The notes beneath the pieces are model-generated. The model was not told the origin of the DNA. It did no database searches and was given only the letters and a program-made list of their open reading frames with translations. DNA of 64,000 bases. Source: Glycine soja (taxonomy: Eukaryota; Streptophyta; Magnoliopsida; Fabales; Fabaceae). Below are positions 1-12,280 of the stretch, piece after piece. Within the stretch, counting starts at the first letter, position 1; each line of letters opens with the position of its first letter. A program made the position numbers and the translations under genes. The stretch lies in the NCBI RefSeq assembly GCF_004193775.1, contig NC_041019.1, forward strand, positions 49,389,928-49,453,927. The letters are read 5' to 3'.

Positions 1-515
1 CTTTCCTTTTGTTAATAGTTTTAATTGGTATTGTTAAAAAAATGTTAACTTCATGTTAATAGTTTAATGACTTATCATGTAATCAACGAGTCTAATAAGT
101 CACATGTTATATTTATTTTATAAACTAACTTTTTAAGCTTAATCAAACAAGTTGATGGCATCAAACTAGTTAGTGAAGGATTAAAAATACAATAGTTTTA
201 AAAAAAAATTACACATAATTATTCCATTAAATTCTTTAATAATACAATAAGTTATTGAATAATCTATGTCGTTGTTATGTTAGCGGTTAAAATTAATATT
301 TGACAACATGACTAAATCTGTTAATAAATGAAATTAAAAAAAATATAGAAACAAAAAAATTGTTTAAGGACAAAAAAGTAAAATTTGCAAAAACTTTAAA
401 TATAAAAAAAACATAATTAATCCTAAATTAAACATAGGAAGCAAAAACCAACTACGCACGTGCCAAATCTCGGTTTTCAGGTTATTGTTCAAACACTCAA
501 AGAGACTTTTAGATG
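1..515. other. AT-rich intergenic DNA
   Basis: No gene is seen. The sequence is A/T-rich with short homopolymers and no reading frame resembling a known family. Confidence 0.6.
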
Positions 516-1099
516 CATAGTTGTGTTGAAATTTGGTCCGGTCATTGACTCGGTTGAAGTAGTGAATCAATGATCCAATCAGTGAGTCAATAATTGTCTT
601 AGTGTTACCCGGTCTATATTACAAAATTTAAAACTATATATTTATATATTATATATAAATATATAATTAACATTATTTGATAAAGAAAAGTTCATCCATA
701 ATTCCATACTCCAAAATTCAAAATAATAATTGAAGTATTAAAGTTAATAACACAAGTGAAGTGTATTAGTAATAAAGAGAGTGAAAATAACAACTACCTA
801 AATTAAAACACAAGTTCAGTTTTCAATAAACAAAATGAGTCAGAAGTTCAGTTTTTCAATAAACAAAAAAAGTGTGGACAAACTTTCTGCATTCCCATTA
901 TTTTTTTTAATGCGCACAATCCAAACTAGGTTTTTAAAATCGGTCAGGTCACCGAGTTTCAACAAAACTGGTTGGGTTTGATCGGGTCATTCCATATCAC
1001 ATGCATGAGCAGTCCAATAGCGAAATCGGTTCAACTATGTCACTAAGTCCCGATTGGACCGGTCTGACCAATGAGGTTGAATCAGATTTCACAACTATG
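516..1099. mobile_element. Non-autonomous hAT-like element (MITE)
   Basis: The two ends are inverted copies: CATAGTTGTG at the left and CACAACTATG at the right. Imperfect complementarity continues inward through GGTCCGGTC-like segments. The flanks, tttagatg at 508-515 and gctagatg at 1100-1107, match at six of eight bases, as expected for an eroded 8-bp target duplication of the hAT superfamily. There is no coding capacity. The hAT assignment rests on duplication length and terminal shape only. Confidence 0.5.
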
Positions 1100-1415
1100 G
1101 CTAGATGTGATACAACTTCAACTCAATATAGTATATTTTGATTTTGTTTGAAATATTGTGCATCACGCACACATATTTTAACTTGACAATTTACATGATC
1201 CCTAATTTCTTAGGATCTCTGGGGAAATGACAAGAGGAAATAAGTTAGAATCAAATAAATGTATGAATTATGTAAACCAAGTTGGTTTGGAAGCAATTTA
1301 TTCCAGATATGAATTGAAGTCATTCTCAAAATCGACTTTAGTTTAGCTAGAATAACGTGTAAGATAAGCTACACATAATTTCTTCTTAAAATAAATTGAA
1401 ATTTTGTTAACCATT

Positions 1416-2716
1416 TGGCAAGTGTACCAAATGTCTAAGTAGTAAAGACTCAGAAGTCCGAGTGTCGATTTCCAGAGGGACTTTGTTTTGTACTTGTATT
1501 GGATAATTTTCAATTTATAAGAGGAAAAGATAAGATGAGGTATAAAAGATGAATTTAAAAGAACATGATAATGAATATTAATAGAGAAAAAAAAGAAATA
1601 GTAGCGAATTCAATGTGATGAGAATGTTAGGACCTAACATGTCTTATTTGCCTAAGATGTATTATTTTTTTATTTTTCTTTGTCAATCAGGTGAATTTAT
1701 TCTACCCACATTTATTAGATTACTTGCCTCTGATATCTCACGATAACAAGCCTATTTTATCTATCTATCTCTCAAATGTCTTTGCAAAGATTCAATAGAT
1801 AAAATACATGAAGTTCTAATTCTAGATACTTGCTTTGGTGCAAGGACATAATGCAATCACTCTATGTCTAGCAATGATTTTATTAAGATACCCCTTCCTT
1901 TTAGTTCTATTAGAAATTATCCTCTGTCGAACGACTAATTCCTAAAAATGATGTATGCAAAACCTTCCTTGTATTACTATTAAGGATTACGCTTTGTCAA
2001 GCACCTAACCCCCAAAATAATGCAAGATTGAATGATGTATGAAATTAAAAGTAAGAAAGAAAATACCTATTGCATTGATAAATATGAAATGTATAATACA
2101 TCTTTTGACTTTTTAGGGCTGTTAAACCCTAACTAGAGGTTTAGCCTCTCATAGTAATAAGGGGTCTTACATTAGAAAAGGGATATAAGAACTGATGGAG
2201 AGAAGGGATGGAAAAATGGAATAGAAAATGATGAGAAAGAAGAAAAAATTCCCTAAAGGAGAGTTCTCAGGCTTTGGGTGTGTATTAGAGTGATTTGCGA
2301 CTTAGTGTGTCTTTTCTCCTTGCCTTGACTCTCTCTTTTTATAGTTGTTGGAGTGGACTTGGGCTTGCGTACTCGCATTTAGCGCACTCTGCTCGTTTAG
2401 CGCGGGTGCTTGTATTCGTGTTTAGTGCGCTCTGCTCGCTTAGCGGGAGTGCTTGTATTTGCACTTTGCGCACTACTTCCTCGCTTAGCGCATGTGCCTA
2501 TTTTCGTGCTTAGTGTGTTTTGGGTTGGGCCTGATGCCAAAATCTTCATTTTTTCATATTTTTTTCATCTTTTAGGCTTTTGATCCCTTATTTTTATATC
2601 TGCAAGTCATGCATAGAAAAATATCAATTCTTAACAATTAAGGATGAATAACTGCTAAATAATAAATTTTAAGGATATTTTCATTATAAAAAACAGGTCA
2701 TATTTAGCGGTTATCA
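1416..2716 (-). mobile_element. Solo LTR, probable Ty3-gypsy Athila/Tat type
   Basis: Read on the minus strand the block starts TGATAACCGC at 2716 and ends near GGTACACTTGCCA at 1416. Its layout parallels the LTR at 21381-22635: TGATAA start, a GC-rich repeated-motif zone, then a segment with 'gtccgag' and 'agggactttg' near the other end. No primer-binding site or gag lies beside it, so a solo LTR is likely. The 5-bp flanks (ccatt and aattc) do not match, so the exact ends are uncertain. Confidence 0.5.
2370..2515. repeat. Short GC-rich tandem repeats inside LTR
   Basis: About three imperfect units of roughly 42 bp recur. Each has a 'tttagcgcactctgctcg' or 'cttagcg' core followed by 'gtgcttgtatt'. 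The array is much more GC-rich than its surroundings and produces a spurious 72-residue open frame. Confidence 0.6.
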
Positions 2717-3767
2717 AATTCCCATAAATTAAAACTAATTTATCTACTTAAATTTTTAGAAAAGTTAGATGAGAATTTTTATAAAAATTAAGTACATAAA
2801 TTAATTTTAACTTATGCAAAAAATGTGTTAAAAGTTATTATATATATATGAAAATATTATAGGCAGTATTAATAGAATTAATATATGAAAAATAGTGATA
2901 AAAATTAATAAAATTATTTGAATATGGTATGATGTAGTTTAATTTATTTTTTATTTGATTTAAGTATTAATAACATAACTAATAATTTGTAAATTGATTA
3001 AAATTAATGTTTATTTGATTTTTTAAACAATAATATATTAATTAGAATACTTAAATTAAAATTGTTACAATTTTAAACATATATTTTTAGAAGAAAAATG
3101 TATCAAATTAAAAAAATTTATATACGGAAATAATTATATACATGTGATAGAAAATATATCAATTTTTAAATAATAATATAAAATTTTATTACATTAAATG
3201 ATAATAAAACAATTATATTAAATATTGATAAATAATAAATGTCATAAAAACATTATACCTAAAAAAGAAATGCATAATCTGTAAATTAATTATTCATGTA
3301 AATTATAGAAAATCATGCTAGTTAATAAAAAATTACCATAATTATGATTCATTAAATAAATTGAATGACATATAATATAAAATTTCAGAATCAATTTAAA
3401 ATGTAATGAATCAATTCAATTTTAAATTATTTTTTAATTATTAATTTTTTAGTCCCATAAATCATTTAAATTATAATTATTTTCAAACCAATTAATTAGA
3501 TACAAGTGATTAATATGTAGAAGTTAAGATTAAATCGTTTGAATACTACTAAGTTTAGTTGTTGATGAGACTTTATTTATCTTCCAATCAAACTTCACAT
3601 TAGTTAAAGTCTATTTTTTCATAATGAATTGATTAAGACAAAAAATAATTATTTTCAAATAGAAAAAATGTCTCAAAGTATTATAACCAATTAATGAAAT
3701 AGAGATCATTAAAATAAATAATGCTATTTAATAATTTTAAAGAAAATGACATCATCCATAAAATCAA

Positions 3768-3772
<5 letters not shown>

Positions 3773-3804
<32 letters not shown>
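3773..3804. repeat. (TA)n microsatellite
   Basis: A pure TA dinucleotide run of about 16 units. Confidence 0.9.
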
Positions 3805-3807
<3 letters not shown>

Positions 3808-4261
3808 CCTTTATTCTAACAATATATATATTTGATTTGTTGCATGCTTGAGTCTCAAGTTAATTAGTTGCTAACATGGATGAGCACTGACAGAGATTTA
3901 CCAAAAATTTTGAAGGAATCAAAATAATTAAGTTTATAAATTTTTTATAATATCATTTCTTACGAATAATTTAAACATTTAATGATATTATTTAAATATT
4001 AATTTTTATGTGATATTATAATATCTTTGTATTGTTTTATTGATAATACTCTTCAATTTTTTGACGATCTTATACCTTGTCTACTACTAAATAAAAAAAT
4101 AAAAATTTGTTTAAATTATTCTTATGAAAAATCAGCAAGTCAAATTAAGATATTTTGTAAACAAAATTTATACAAAAATAAATAAAAATATTAAAAATTC
4201 AGTTGATTTTTTTTTATCAAATTTAAGAAAATAAATATATCTTTACCAAAATCATAAACAA

Positions 4262-4264
<3 letters not shown>

Positions 4265-4344
<80 letters not shown>
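4265..4344. repeat. (TA)n microsatellite, about 40 units
   Basis: An uninterrupted TA tract of about 80 bp. It gives an artefactual Ile-Tyr repeat reading frame and is likely to vary in length between individuals. Confidence 0.95.
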
Positions 4345-4347
<3 letters not shown>

Positions 4348-4701
4348 ATTTGAGCATATAACGGAAAAGCACGGAGAAAGAGAAGATTGTGTTTCATATA
4401 ATATAAATTCTTTAGTTGGCACATATTCCTTTAATGTTTTTTTATGTTTTGTTACTTAGCATATGTATGCAGTTTAATGTCTTTGTTTTTCAAAATTATG
4501 TAATGGACTGAATAATTATTCGTATGAATTGATTAAATAAATTGCTAAGAGAAAAGGGGATTAAAATCTGACAGAGGTAACTTTGTTGTATTAATTAACT
4601 ATTTTTTTCTTTAGTTGTTATCCTTATTAATTTGTCCTGATTAATTATGAACATACATTTAAGGATTAATGTAACTATGCCATCTTGATTTCTAAAACGT
4701 G

Positions 4702-4708
<7 letters not shown>

Positions 4709-4734
<26 letters not shown>
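4709..4734. repeat. (AT)n microsatellite
   Basis: A pure AT dinucleotide run of about 13 units. Confidence 0.9.
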
Positions 4735-4738
<4 letters not shown>

Positions 4739-4959
4739 TCTCTTGTTTGATTTTTATACAGCAAGGTTCATAAACTACAAGCTCTATTTTGTACGTGCAC
4801 AAAAAAAATAGCTCTATTTCGTACAAATAATCAAAATACTTGTTGGATTTTAAGAGGAGATGTGATGAATATATGCGTTATATATGAAGTTTCGTCTAAC
4901 TAGCTAGGACCGTGTCATGCGAGAAACAAAATGGTACCTAATAGAACTTCTTTCAGACT

Positions 4960-5150
4960 AACGTAGACTTGATAGTGAGATGTGGGTCATACATTAATCA
5001 TTTTTTTTAAATAGAATATTGAGAAATAACCAAGTCTCACATCGGCTGCCTCATTTTTTAGAGTGTAACTTATATACTTGTTAGACAACTTCACTTAAAT
5101 CAATTGGTTTTAAGATGAAAACTAACATGATATCAAAATCAGACTCTGTT
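4960..5150 (+). mobile_element. Decayed LTR-like segment with degenerate tRNA-Met primer site
   Basis: The segment contains 'aagtctcacatcggctgcc', a motif common in plant copia and TRIM LTRs. It ends with 'aacatgatatcaaaatcagactctg'-like sequence resembling a mutated TGGTATCAGAGC primer-binding site for initiator tRNA-Met. A second diverged copy of the 'cttcactta...ttttaagatgaaa' stretch follows at about 5188-5225. Family and limits are uncertain. Confidence 0.35.
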
Positions 5151-8100
5151 TTTGAAACTTCATCTTTGTTTCGACTGCAACCATCTTCACTTAATGTCAA
5201 TTAATTTTAAGATGAAATCTATCATATATACATATATCAAAAATCAAACTCATAACTATAATATAAAAGATAAAAATATCTACTATCATATGAGACTTGA
5301 TTGATAATTTTGATTTAACTAATGTACTTCTCATGCAACTAGCAAACTGTCCATCAACTTCACAAAAACCATTCAAATCAATACTTTTTGTGTGGCTATT
5401 TCCTAGGACTAACAAGTAACAAAGGATTTGACCACAACTTAGGCAGGAACCTAGCTAAAACAGTAGGGCGGGGTATCAAAACTGAGAAGTTCCTTTCTAG
5501 CTTAGGAGGAACGAAACTTCTTTCTCCAATAATTAAATATGTCTACCTACTCTTGAATGTAAAAATGTGTCTTATGGTTTCTTTAGACTTTAGACTTTAG
5601 ACAAGAAAAAAGAAAATAGAAAAAATATAGACAATAATGTATTTTGTTGTTTGATTAAAAAGAAAATGAAAAGTAAAAAATGGCTTTTAAAAATAAAAAT
5701 ACAATTTTTCTCTCTTCAATTTTTTCTTCTATTGAAATTTTAATATTTTTTCTCTACCTTTATTTTCTTTCCTCTTAAACAAAGGAACAGTTATTACATG
5801 AGTCGCATAGTAGGTAGGGAAAAACTATTCCTCCGGTTATTTAACCTATATATGCGTTGTAAAACAGTTAAGAGCAAGTTGGCTTGTTTTTCTTCAACTT
5901 GCAGCAACTTTTGGCATTGCCTTTTCTTCTTGTTCTGGTTTGCTTGGTCTATCTCTTATTAAATCTTCAGTTGGTAAGTGGAAAATTCATTAAATATATA
6001 CAAATGACAACCACATATAATGCAGCTGAAAATATCCACTAAGATCAGTCTAGTAGTAGAGTTTAGGTTATACTATATGTATAAAATCATATGTTCTAAC
6101 TTTATTGCGACCGTTGTACACAAAAGAAAATATAATGCAGCTGAAATTGAAGCAGGGGAGCAATATATATGCAGCATTTCAATTGATTGCTTCTCTATAC
6201 TCAGCATTTTTCTTCAATCCTTGTTTTTTCCAATTTGTTTTAGAATTATTGTTTTACTATGTCACGGTTAGTTATTTGTACTTGTGACATAGTGAACATA
6301 TACCATACCAAGAGTGGTCCATATATGCACATGGGCAACCTGGGCCAAGCTCAAGTCACTATACTAGTAGTTCCTCTGCTGACAAATTAGATTTAATCAA
6401 TAGATCAAACAAGTGTTTGGTAGTTGGGTATCCCTCAATCTTTCCTTTCTGGCAACAAGAGTCTCTCCCGATCCTTTTGCATCATATCCATTTGATCCAT
6501 TATACAATGTAGGCTCAAATATACTTTTTATATATATATATATATAATAGGCTCAAATATACTTTGATTATGAAATTGTTAAGGATAAGAAAAAAATAAC
6601 TAAGATGCTTCGGTGCTCAGAAACTTTTCGTTATGTGAAGATATGAAAAGGATTTTTACCCTTGCATATATATATATAGAGAGAGATTGTTTTCAGATTT
6701 GAACACATGAGCGACCGCCACCAAGAAACAACTAAATTAACGTTGTGTCGATATAATTTAAATGAAAAAAAAAGTTTAAAAAAATGTCAAATTTTTTTAA
6801 GATCTAGCTCTTAAACCATACCACAATTGAAACTCTGACGGTATTAGTCTCATTTTTTCATAATTTTTCATAAAATTATGATTTAATAGTGTGTTTGGAT
6901 ACATGAGTAACAGAAATTACTACACTATGTTGTTAGACATGAAACCAAACAAGCTATAAAATCTTGATAAAAATTACTTTAAAACCGCGCCATATTGATA
7001 GAAGTGAATGAATAATTTAGCCTACAATGTAAAAGGTGGTTAAGACCTTCCATTTACACACTTCTTTTTTTGGTAAGTTGACAACATAAGCTATTAACCC
7101 TGCCCTGATTAAACTCTCTAAAGAAAGTACCTAGACACAAAAAGGTAGTTACTGTTTGCTTATCTGACATAACAGGATCAAATAAATTCCCTTAACGAAA
7201 GTTCACCCTCTAGTAATTTATTACAGAAAGCCAGAAACTTAAGATATGTTATATATGTTCCTATGTGACTAAGGATATTTTGTACGTGAATCCGTGACAC
7301 ACGAGAAATGTTGAAGCAAAAGGTAACGCCTAACACACACAAGCGTCCTTTACCAACACGACACTAAGACAAAGCCCACTTGACATGGAAATGAACTGCC
7401 ATGTCATTTCAAATGGAGCAGCAAAATTGTCAGCCATTCGGGCCAAATTAATAGCATGATAGTAACTTTTACCTGAATTTTCTTTTTGCAATGAATAGTC
7501 ACGTTGAGAAAGACAAAAAGAAAGTAGCCCATAGAATACTAATATTGGCCTTATTTGTGAAAAGAAAAATAAAGTAAAGTACTTTGTCAAAGATTGATGT
7601 TTCTTCTATTCTAACCCTCCCTTTAGCCTTGTGAAGGGACAGAAAATGCTTAAAAGCTCATGCAGCTGTAGGAATATCTTAAAATTTTCTATTAGATACT
7701 GGTGTGTCCGAAATGAGATTGCTAGACTTTTTAGTTAAGTTTTTTTATCCATAAAAATCAAAGACGGATACTAGAAAATTTACAACTTACACAGCTGTTC
7801 AACCAATTAAGTAGTTATATTTACAACTTACAACTAAATGAGTTCTTAATTGTTCTCCCTTGTTATCTCTTTGCTTGTTTATTGTCAGAACAACACAACA
7901 AAGAAAACCAAAATAACATTAAGCCACAGAGGATACAACATTTCTTACTTAAAATTAAGGTCAATGAAAGTTTTGCCACATTCTAAAGGCAAATTAAGAG
8001 GACCAATATATGATGTTTTCAACTTTTTAAATGCAAAATATATTTAACATAATACACCTTAGAAGCAGAACTTTTATTTGAGAGAAACAAGCTCAAGACC

Positions 8101-8262
8101 AATTCCATCCTAAAAAATTGGTAGCCATTTTAAACATGGATGAAGAGGCACAAAAAACATTTACACATAAAACTCTAAGCAGCAACACAGCATCATGGCC
8201 ACACAAAACAAGATGAGTCTCCAAGATACTGTGAGAAAAAGGCTTAATAATTGCAATGAAAT

Positions 8263-8847
8263 TCATGACCTCCTGCTTGAACCTCGGAAGCCAATACTAG
8301 CCAAAGTGCTTGTAGAACGAGAAATGCCAAAGCAAAGTGTTGAAGTTGGTGAAGTAGCAGAAGCACTAGCACTCTCTTCTTCTTCATCTCCTCTAAAGTC
8401 AAAAGATGAACCAAAGCTTAGGAAACGCCTCCTTCCATGCTTCTCCATTGGAACTACTTTGGAAGAATGATCTGAGGTTGACCATAGAGAAGATGGAGAG
8501 GTAGGTGAAGAGGGTGAGAGAATGTTTTTCTTCTTGAGATTTAGTTTTGGGAAGAGTGCTAAGAAGATGTTGGATCTTGAGCGTTTCTTTAGTGGCTTGT
8601 TTTTTTTGTTGGAGTTAACAAAATAGGAAGGTGGAGGAGTGAGGGGTGGGAGAGTGTCCTCAGAGAAAGTGTATTTGGGGGTGCCAGGTTGAGACTCCCA
8701 CACAAAAGGGACTGCCACAGCCATTCTGAAAGAGGGTTTGGACATGGAACCTTCCTTTGAGAGAAGCCTGCTGAAGAACTTGTCATCTTGCTTGATTTGG
8801 AGCACTGTGTTCTGGGGATGAAGCTCAGCTTTTTTGGCACTGAACAT
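8263..8847 (-). CDS. DUF688-type plant protein, single exon
   Basis: This intronless frame encodes 194 residues. The most recognisable feature is VPFVWESQPGTPKYTF at about residues 47-62, the 'VPF.WE..PG.P' signature of plant DUF688-type proteins of unknown function. It is followed by a proline segment (PPLTPPPSYF), a Lys/Arg-rich basic stretch (about residues 80-107) and a Ser-rich C-terminal half with an acidic DEEEE patch. No signal peptide or membrane segment is visible. The ATG is supported by a TATA-like box and a CT-rich leader at the right distance on the same strand. Open frames on the plus strand over the same bases are shadows. The basic tract suggests nuclear localisation, but this is inference. 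No function can be assigned. Confidence 0.8.
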   Translation of the reverse strand: MFSAKKAELHPQNTVLQIKQDDKFFSRLLSKEGSMSKPSFRMAVAVPFVWESQPGTPKYTFSEDTLPPLTPPPSYFVNSNKKNKPLKKRSRSNIFLALFPKLNLKKKNILSPSSPTSPSSLWSTSDHSSKVVPMEKHGRRRFLSFGSSFDFRGDEEEESASASATSPTSTLCFGISRSTSTLASIGFRGSSRRS

Positions 8848-8956
8848 CTTTGATGAGAATTTTTGTGTGTGCTTGGTTTGTTCACAGAATCCAAATGGGT
8901 TTGCTGAGAGAGAGAAAAAAAATATAAGATGCAGAGGTTTTGGACTTTAGTTTTGA

Positions 8957-8966
8957 TTTATATAAT
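8957..8966 (-). promoter_or_regulatory. TATA box of the DUF688-type gene
   Basis: On the minus strand the sequence reads ATTATATAAA, about 110 bp upstream of the start codon at 8847. A TTTCTCTCTCTC-type pyrimidine tract lies between, typical of plant core promoters and leaders. Confidence 0.6.
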
Positions 8967-11601
8967 AGTGTCACATATAGAGATGAAGTCAGCCCTTGGA
9001 TATCTTTTAATATGCAACACATGCAACTCCATTATTGACAGCAATTGATATTATATCATATTGTTTACCTTTAAATGACAAAGGTTGTAGTTTCTGCATT
9101 CAATGATTTTGATCAATCCCCTTTTATTTTATTTTTGTGTGTGAGCAAATTTTAAGTCTACAAGCACCTCCCTTCTTAAGCAAATTGTTTAATTGAATTC
9201 AATATTGCTAAATGTATTTTAAAAAAAATTGACTATCAAAAGATATTTTTTTAAGGGGGTTAGTTCTTTTAAATAATTAACACGTATTGGTTAACATTCT
9301 AACAAATTATGTGTTAGGCATGTGCCTAGTGCAAGAAAATCAGCAAATTTAAACTCCAACTCCAATTTGGTTTATTATGAGAGCCTTGTTAAAAGTTATA
9401 TAAATAGAGCATAGAGTGTAGACTTTTACTTAATTCCCCACATGAATTGCTTGATCAGGCACGATATACCCACAAAACATGCTAAATTTACGGCTGCAGA
9501 TCTTCTACCCTTGAGAGTCAAACTTTGAAGAGACACTAAAAAATAGTCCCTTAATAGGGCTAACATGGGACACAGGTACACCACATTAAGGGACACCCTT
9601 TCCTCTTGTATTGCAATTTAATAAATTTTCTTGTACTACGAGCTATCTCACATGCAACTTCCAGGAATTTACGCAATTTATTGCAGACTGAAGAAACCTA
9701 TGAATGGGACTGAACTAAATGAATTGGGGAGAAGATCACCTACCCGTGGTCCATCTTCATCATATTTATGATTATGACAGAAACTTGAGTGGATCACTGT
9801 GTCCTGTATCAGTGAGTATTATATAGGGTAAGGGCATATGTCACTCTTGGTGTTTGAACATGACACGATTATCTGTAGGAGTAGATATGTCTGAGTGTCA
9901 TTAGCTAGCTGAAGTTCATGATTAAATAATTAATGGGTAGGGATAGTTTCTAAGAGTCCATCACCACAAATCGCTTTTCGATCTTTTTCATAACAAGACA
10001 CAATAATCACTCAAATCCCTTTCCTTCTGGTCATATACTTTTGAGTGTGTTAATTGCAATCCAGTGTATTGATTGGTTGAGCCGGTAAAATGTTGCAATG
10101 ATTTGAGAGGTGAAGGTTACTTTGGAGAAGTAATAGGTAAAAAAAATCATATATTCATATATAATTATGTTCTTCGTGAGGGTTGGGATAAAGGTCGGAG
10201 TAACACCACTAAAACTCAAATTATAGGTCCAAACAAATAATTATTTACTATTAATTTTTATTAAAGAAAAAGTCAAATATGTTGATAAAAAAAACCTAAT
10301 ATAAAACTCTCTCGTTTAAAGTAATCTCAAAATTTATTTTTGGTTTCAGTACTCATTGTTGGACTAACTCCGACTTTTAGCCATTAAACTTAAATCCATT
10401 ATTATATAGAGACGGCATGAATCTTAGTTCAGAGGGTACGGTGAATATTTCTATTAATTAGGATCTCACTAATGTCTATTTTAACTGAGCTATTTAAAGA
10501 ACTAAAATATTTAATTAAAGTATAATATTTAATCGAGAGCCTAAAATATATAGTCTCTTTAAAATTATAAGTCAGGTTTGATTTTGTTTCCTGTAACAGT
10601 TTTTTTATCTCTCAAAAATATGAAATCGGTATTTTTTTATATTTATAAAATGAGCAAAATTTAATCAAAAACTATTCTAAAAAATATGAAATTGAACTTG
10701 TGGCAGTTAATTGTTGTATATTCAGTGGGACCTTCTTACATGCACGCGCATCTACAAATAACAATTAAATTTTCGCTATACCTTCATTAAATTGTTAATT
10801 CGTTTTTGTTAAGTTTTTTTTTATTTATTTAAACGAGGATAAAGATATCAGACATGTATAACACCATACACCAAAAAGGGCATAAGGCAATAATCTAAAG
10901 GGACGACTTGGGTGAGCTAAAACTTCCGTTACAACTTTGTACCAGCTAAAGGTTGTATAATAATTCACGTTCTTTGATCAAATTAATATGCATTAAGAAA
11001 AGTTAAAACTTAATATATTTTTAATATGAATTGATTTTGAATCATGACGTCATAAGTACAAATTTTAGTGTGACCATTGTAAAAAAATAAATAATAAGAC
11101 GTGTTTGTATATGTTTTCAAATTGCCAGTTAGGATGCCGTCTACAATGAAATAGTGGGGTGAGATGGTGGTTGGACAAGTTATTAATTTCACATTATAAT
11201 TGATAAATATCATTCTCTAGTTCACAGGTTTAAAGATTATGGATGAATTTATTTAAACTTAAAAAAATGATTTTAAAATAACCATTTTTTTTAAGAAACA
11301 TATAGAATTTACTTCTTAAAATAAACAGAAAACCTTTGATGCAAGTGCTCTCTTGAAGCTCCAAAGACTCTCATGCAAAGATTTAAAGCAAGTCACGAAT
11401 GTAATGACGGATCCAAGATCCTAAGATAATGAGTGTAAATTATAAAAAATAAAATGAGTGGATTCAATTATATAAATATAAATAATATAAAATATAAAAA
11501 TATAAAATTTTATTTACGAATTTAATAAATTTTAAAAAATGAGGGGGTCTCACAGCTATACAGGTCCGCCACTGCACGAATGGCTTTAAATTGACACTGC
11601 G
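8967..11601. other. Intergenic region, no gene seen
   Basis: The region holds only short unrelated open frames on both strands. No RNA gene or transposon coding domain was recognised. Confidence 0.5.
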
Positions 11602-12280
11602 AATGTAATTGGCAAAGGTGGCTCCGGTTTTGTTTTCAGGGGAATACTTAAAGATGACAAGTTGATTCTTGGAGTTGTCTTTGCACTCAGAGAGAGTTTC
11701 AAAATGAGCTAAGGTCACCAACCATTTTTGGTGACCTTTTCAGGTTTGTGTAAAAAGAACTAAAGAGAGTTGGTGTATGAGTATAAGCCCAACACGAGTT
11801 TTTTTTTTTAAGACTTTATTCAACTAACTAAGTTAGACTTTCTTGGTTCCAACACAAGCTGGTAGGGAGCCAGTTCTGCAAAATATTGGATGGTCTAATG
11901 GTCTGTTTGATGCTGAGTGACGTGCAAAGATCTTTGACTTTGGCTTGTCAAGGATTAAGGTGGAGGGTGAGTTTGGGTTGACTTGGTTACCCAAGACCTG
12001 GGACTCATGACTCATCCACTTAGCTCAAGCTGATAACATTTTAGAACTAGTGGATGGGAGATTGAAAGAAGATTACAACAAGGACCAAGCAAGCCTGTGT
12101 ATCAACTTGGCACTCACTTGCTTACAGAAAATTCCAGAGCTTTAGCCAGATAATTAAGGATATTGTTAAGATTTTGAAGGGGAAGATGGACCTTCCACCA
12201 CTTCCATTTGAGTACTCCCCCTCTCTCCACCTTCAAAATTGTACAACAAATCACGGAGAAAACAGAAGGACACTGCATAA
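11602..12280 (+). pseudogene. Receptor-like Ser/Thr protein kinase pseudogene
   Basis: Three pieces of a plant kinase domain appear in order on the plus strand. First is the glycine-rich loop, NVIGKGGSGFVFRGILKDD, at about 11602. Second is the activation-segment start, AKIFDFGLSRIKVEG with DFG intact, at about 11925. Third is the C-lobe and tail, with CINLALTCLQK and IVKILKGKMDLPPLPFE, followed by a KLYNKSRRKQ-type basic tail that stops at 12280. Between them the catalytic lysine region, helix C and the HRD catalytic loop are missing or unreadable, and the pieces lie in different frames with stops. This resembles the cytoplasmic end of a plant receptor-like kinase. It is broken and cannot encode a working enzyme. 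The exact subfamily is uncertain. Confidence 0.7.

Larger units (their letters stand above)
2717..8262. other. Long AT-rich intergenic region with microsatellites
   Basis: No gene is recognised in these 5.5 kb. The open frames are short, low in complexity or overlap repeats. The region holds several TA dinucleotide tracts and a decayed LTR-like segment near 5 kb. Confidence 0.55.

Noticed and set aside
2295..2513. 72-residue frame rich in Leu, Ser and Cys
   Set aside because: It lies wholly within the GC-rich repeat array of an LTR.
4191..4424. Open frame of repeated Ile-Tyr residues
   Set aside because: It is only translation of the long TA microsatellite.
8195..8470. 91-residue plus-strand frame opposite the DUF688-type gene
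   Set aside because: Antisense shadow; the minus-strand frame has the VPFVWE...PGTP motif and a TATA box.
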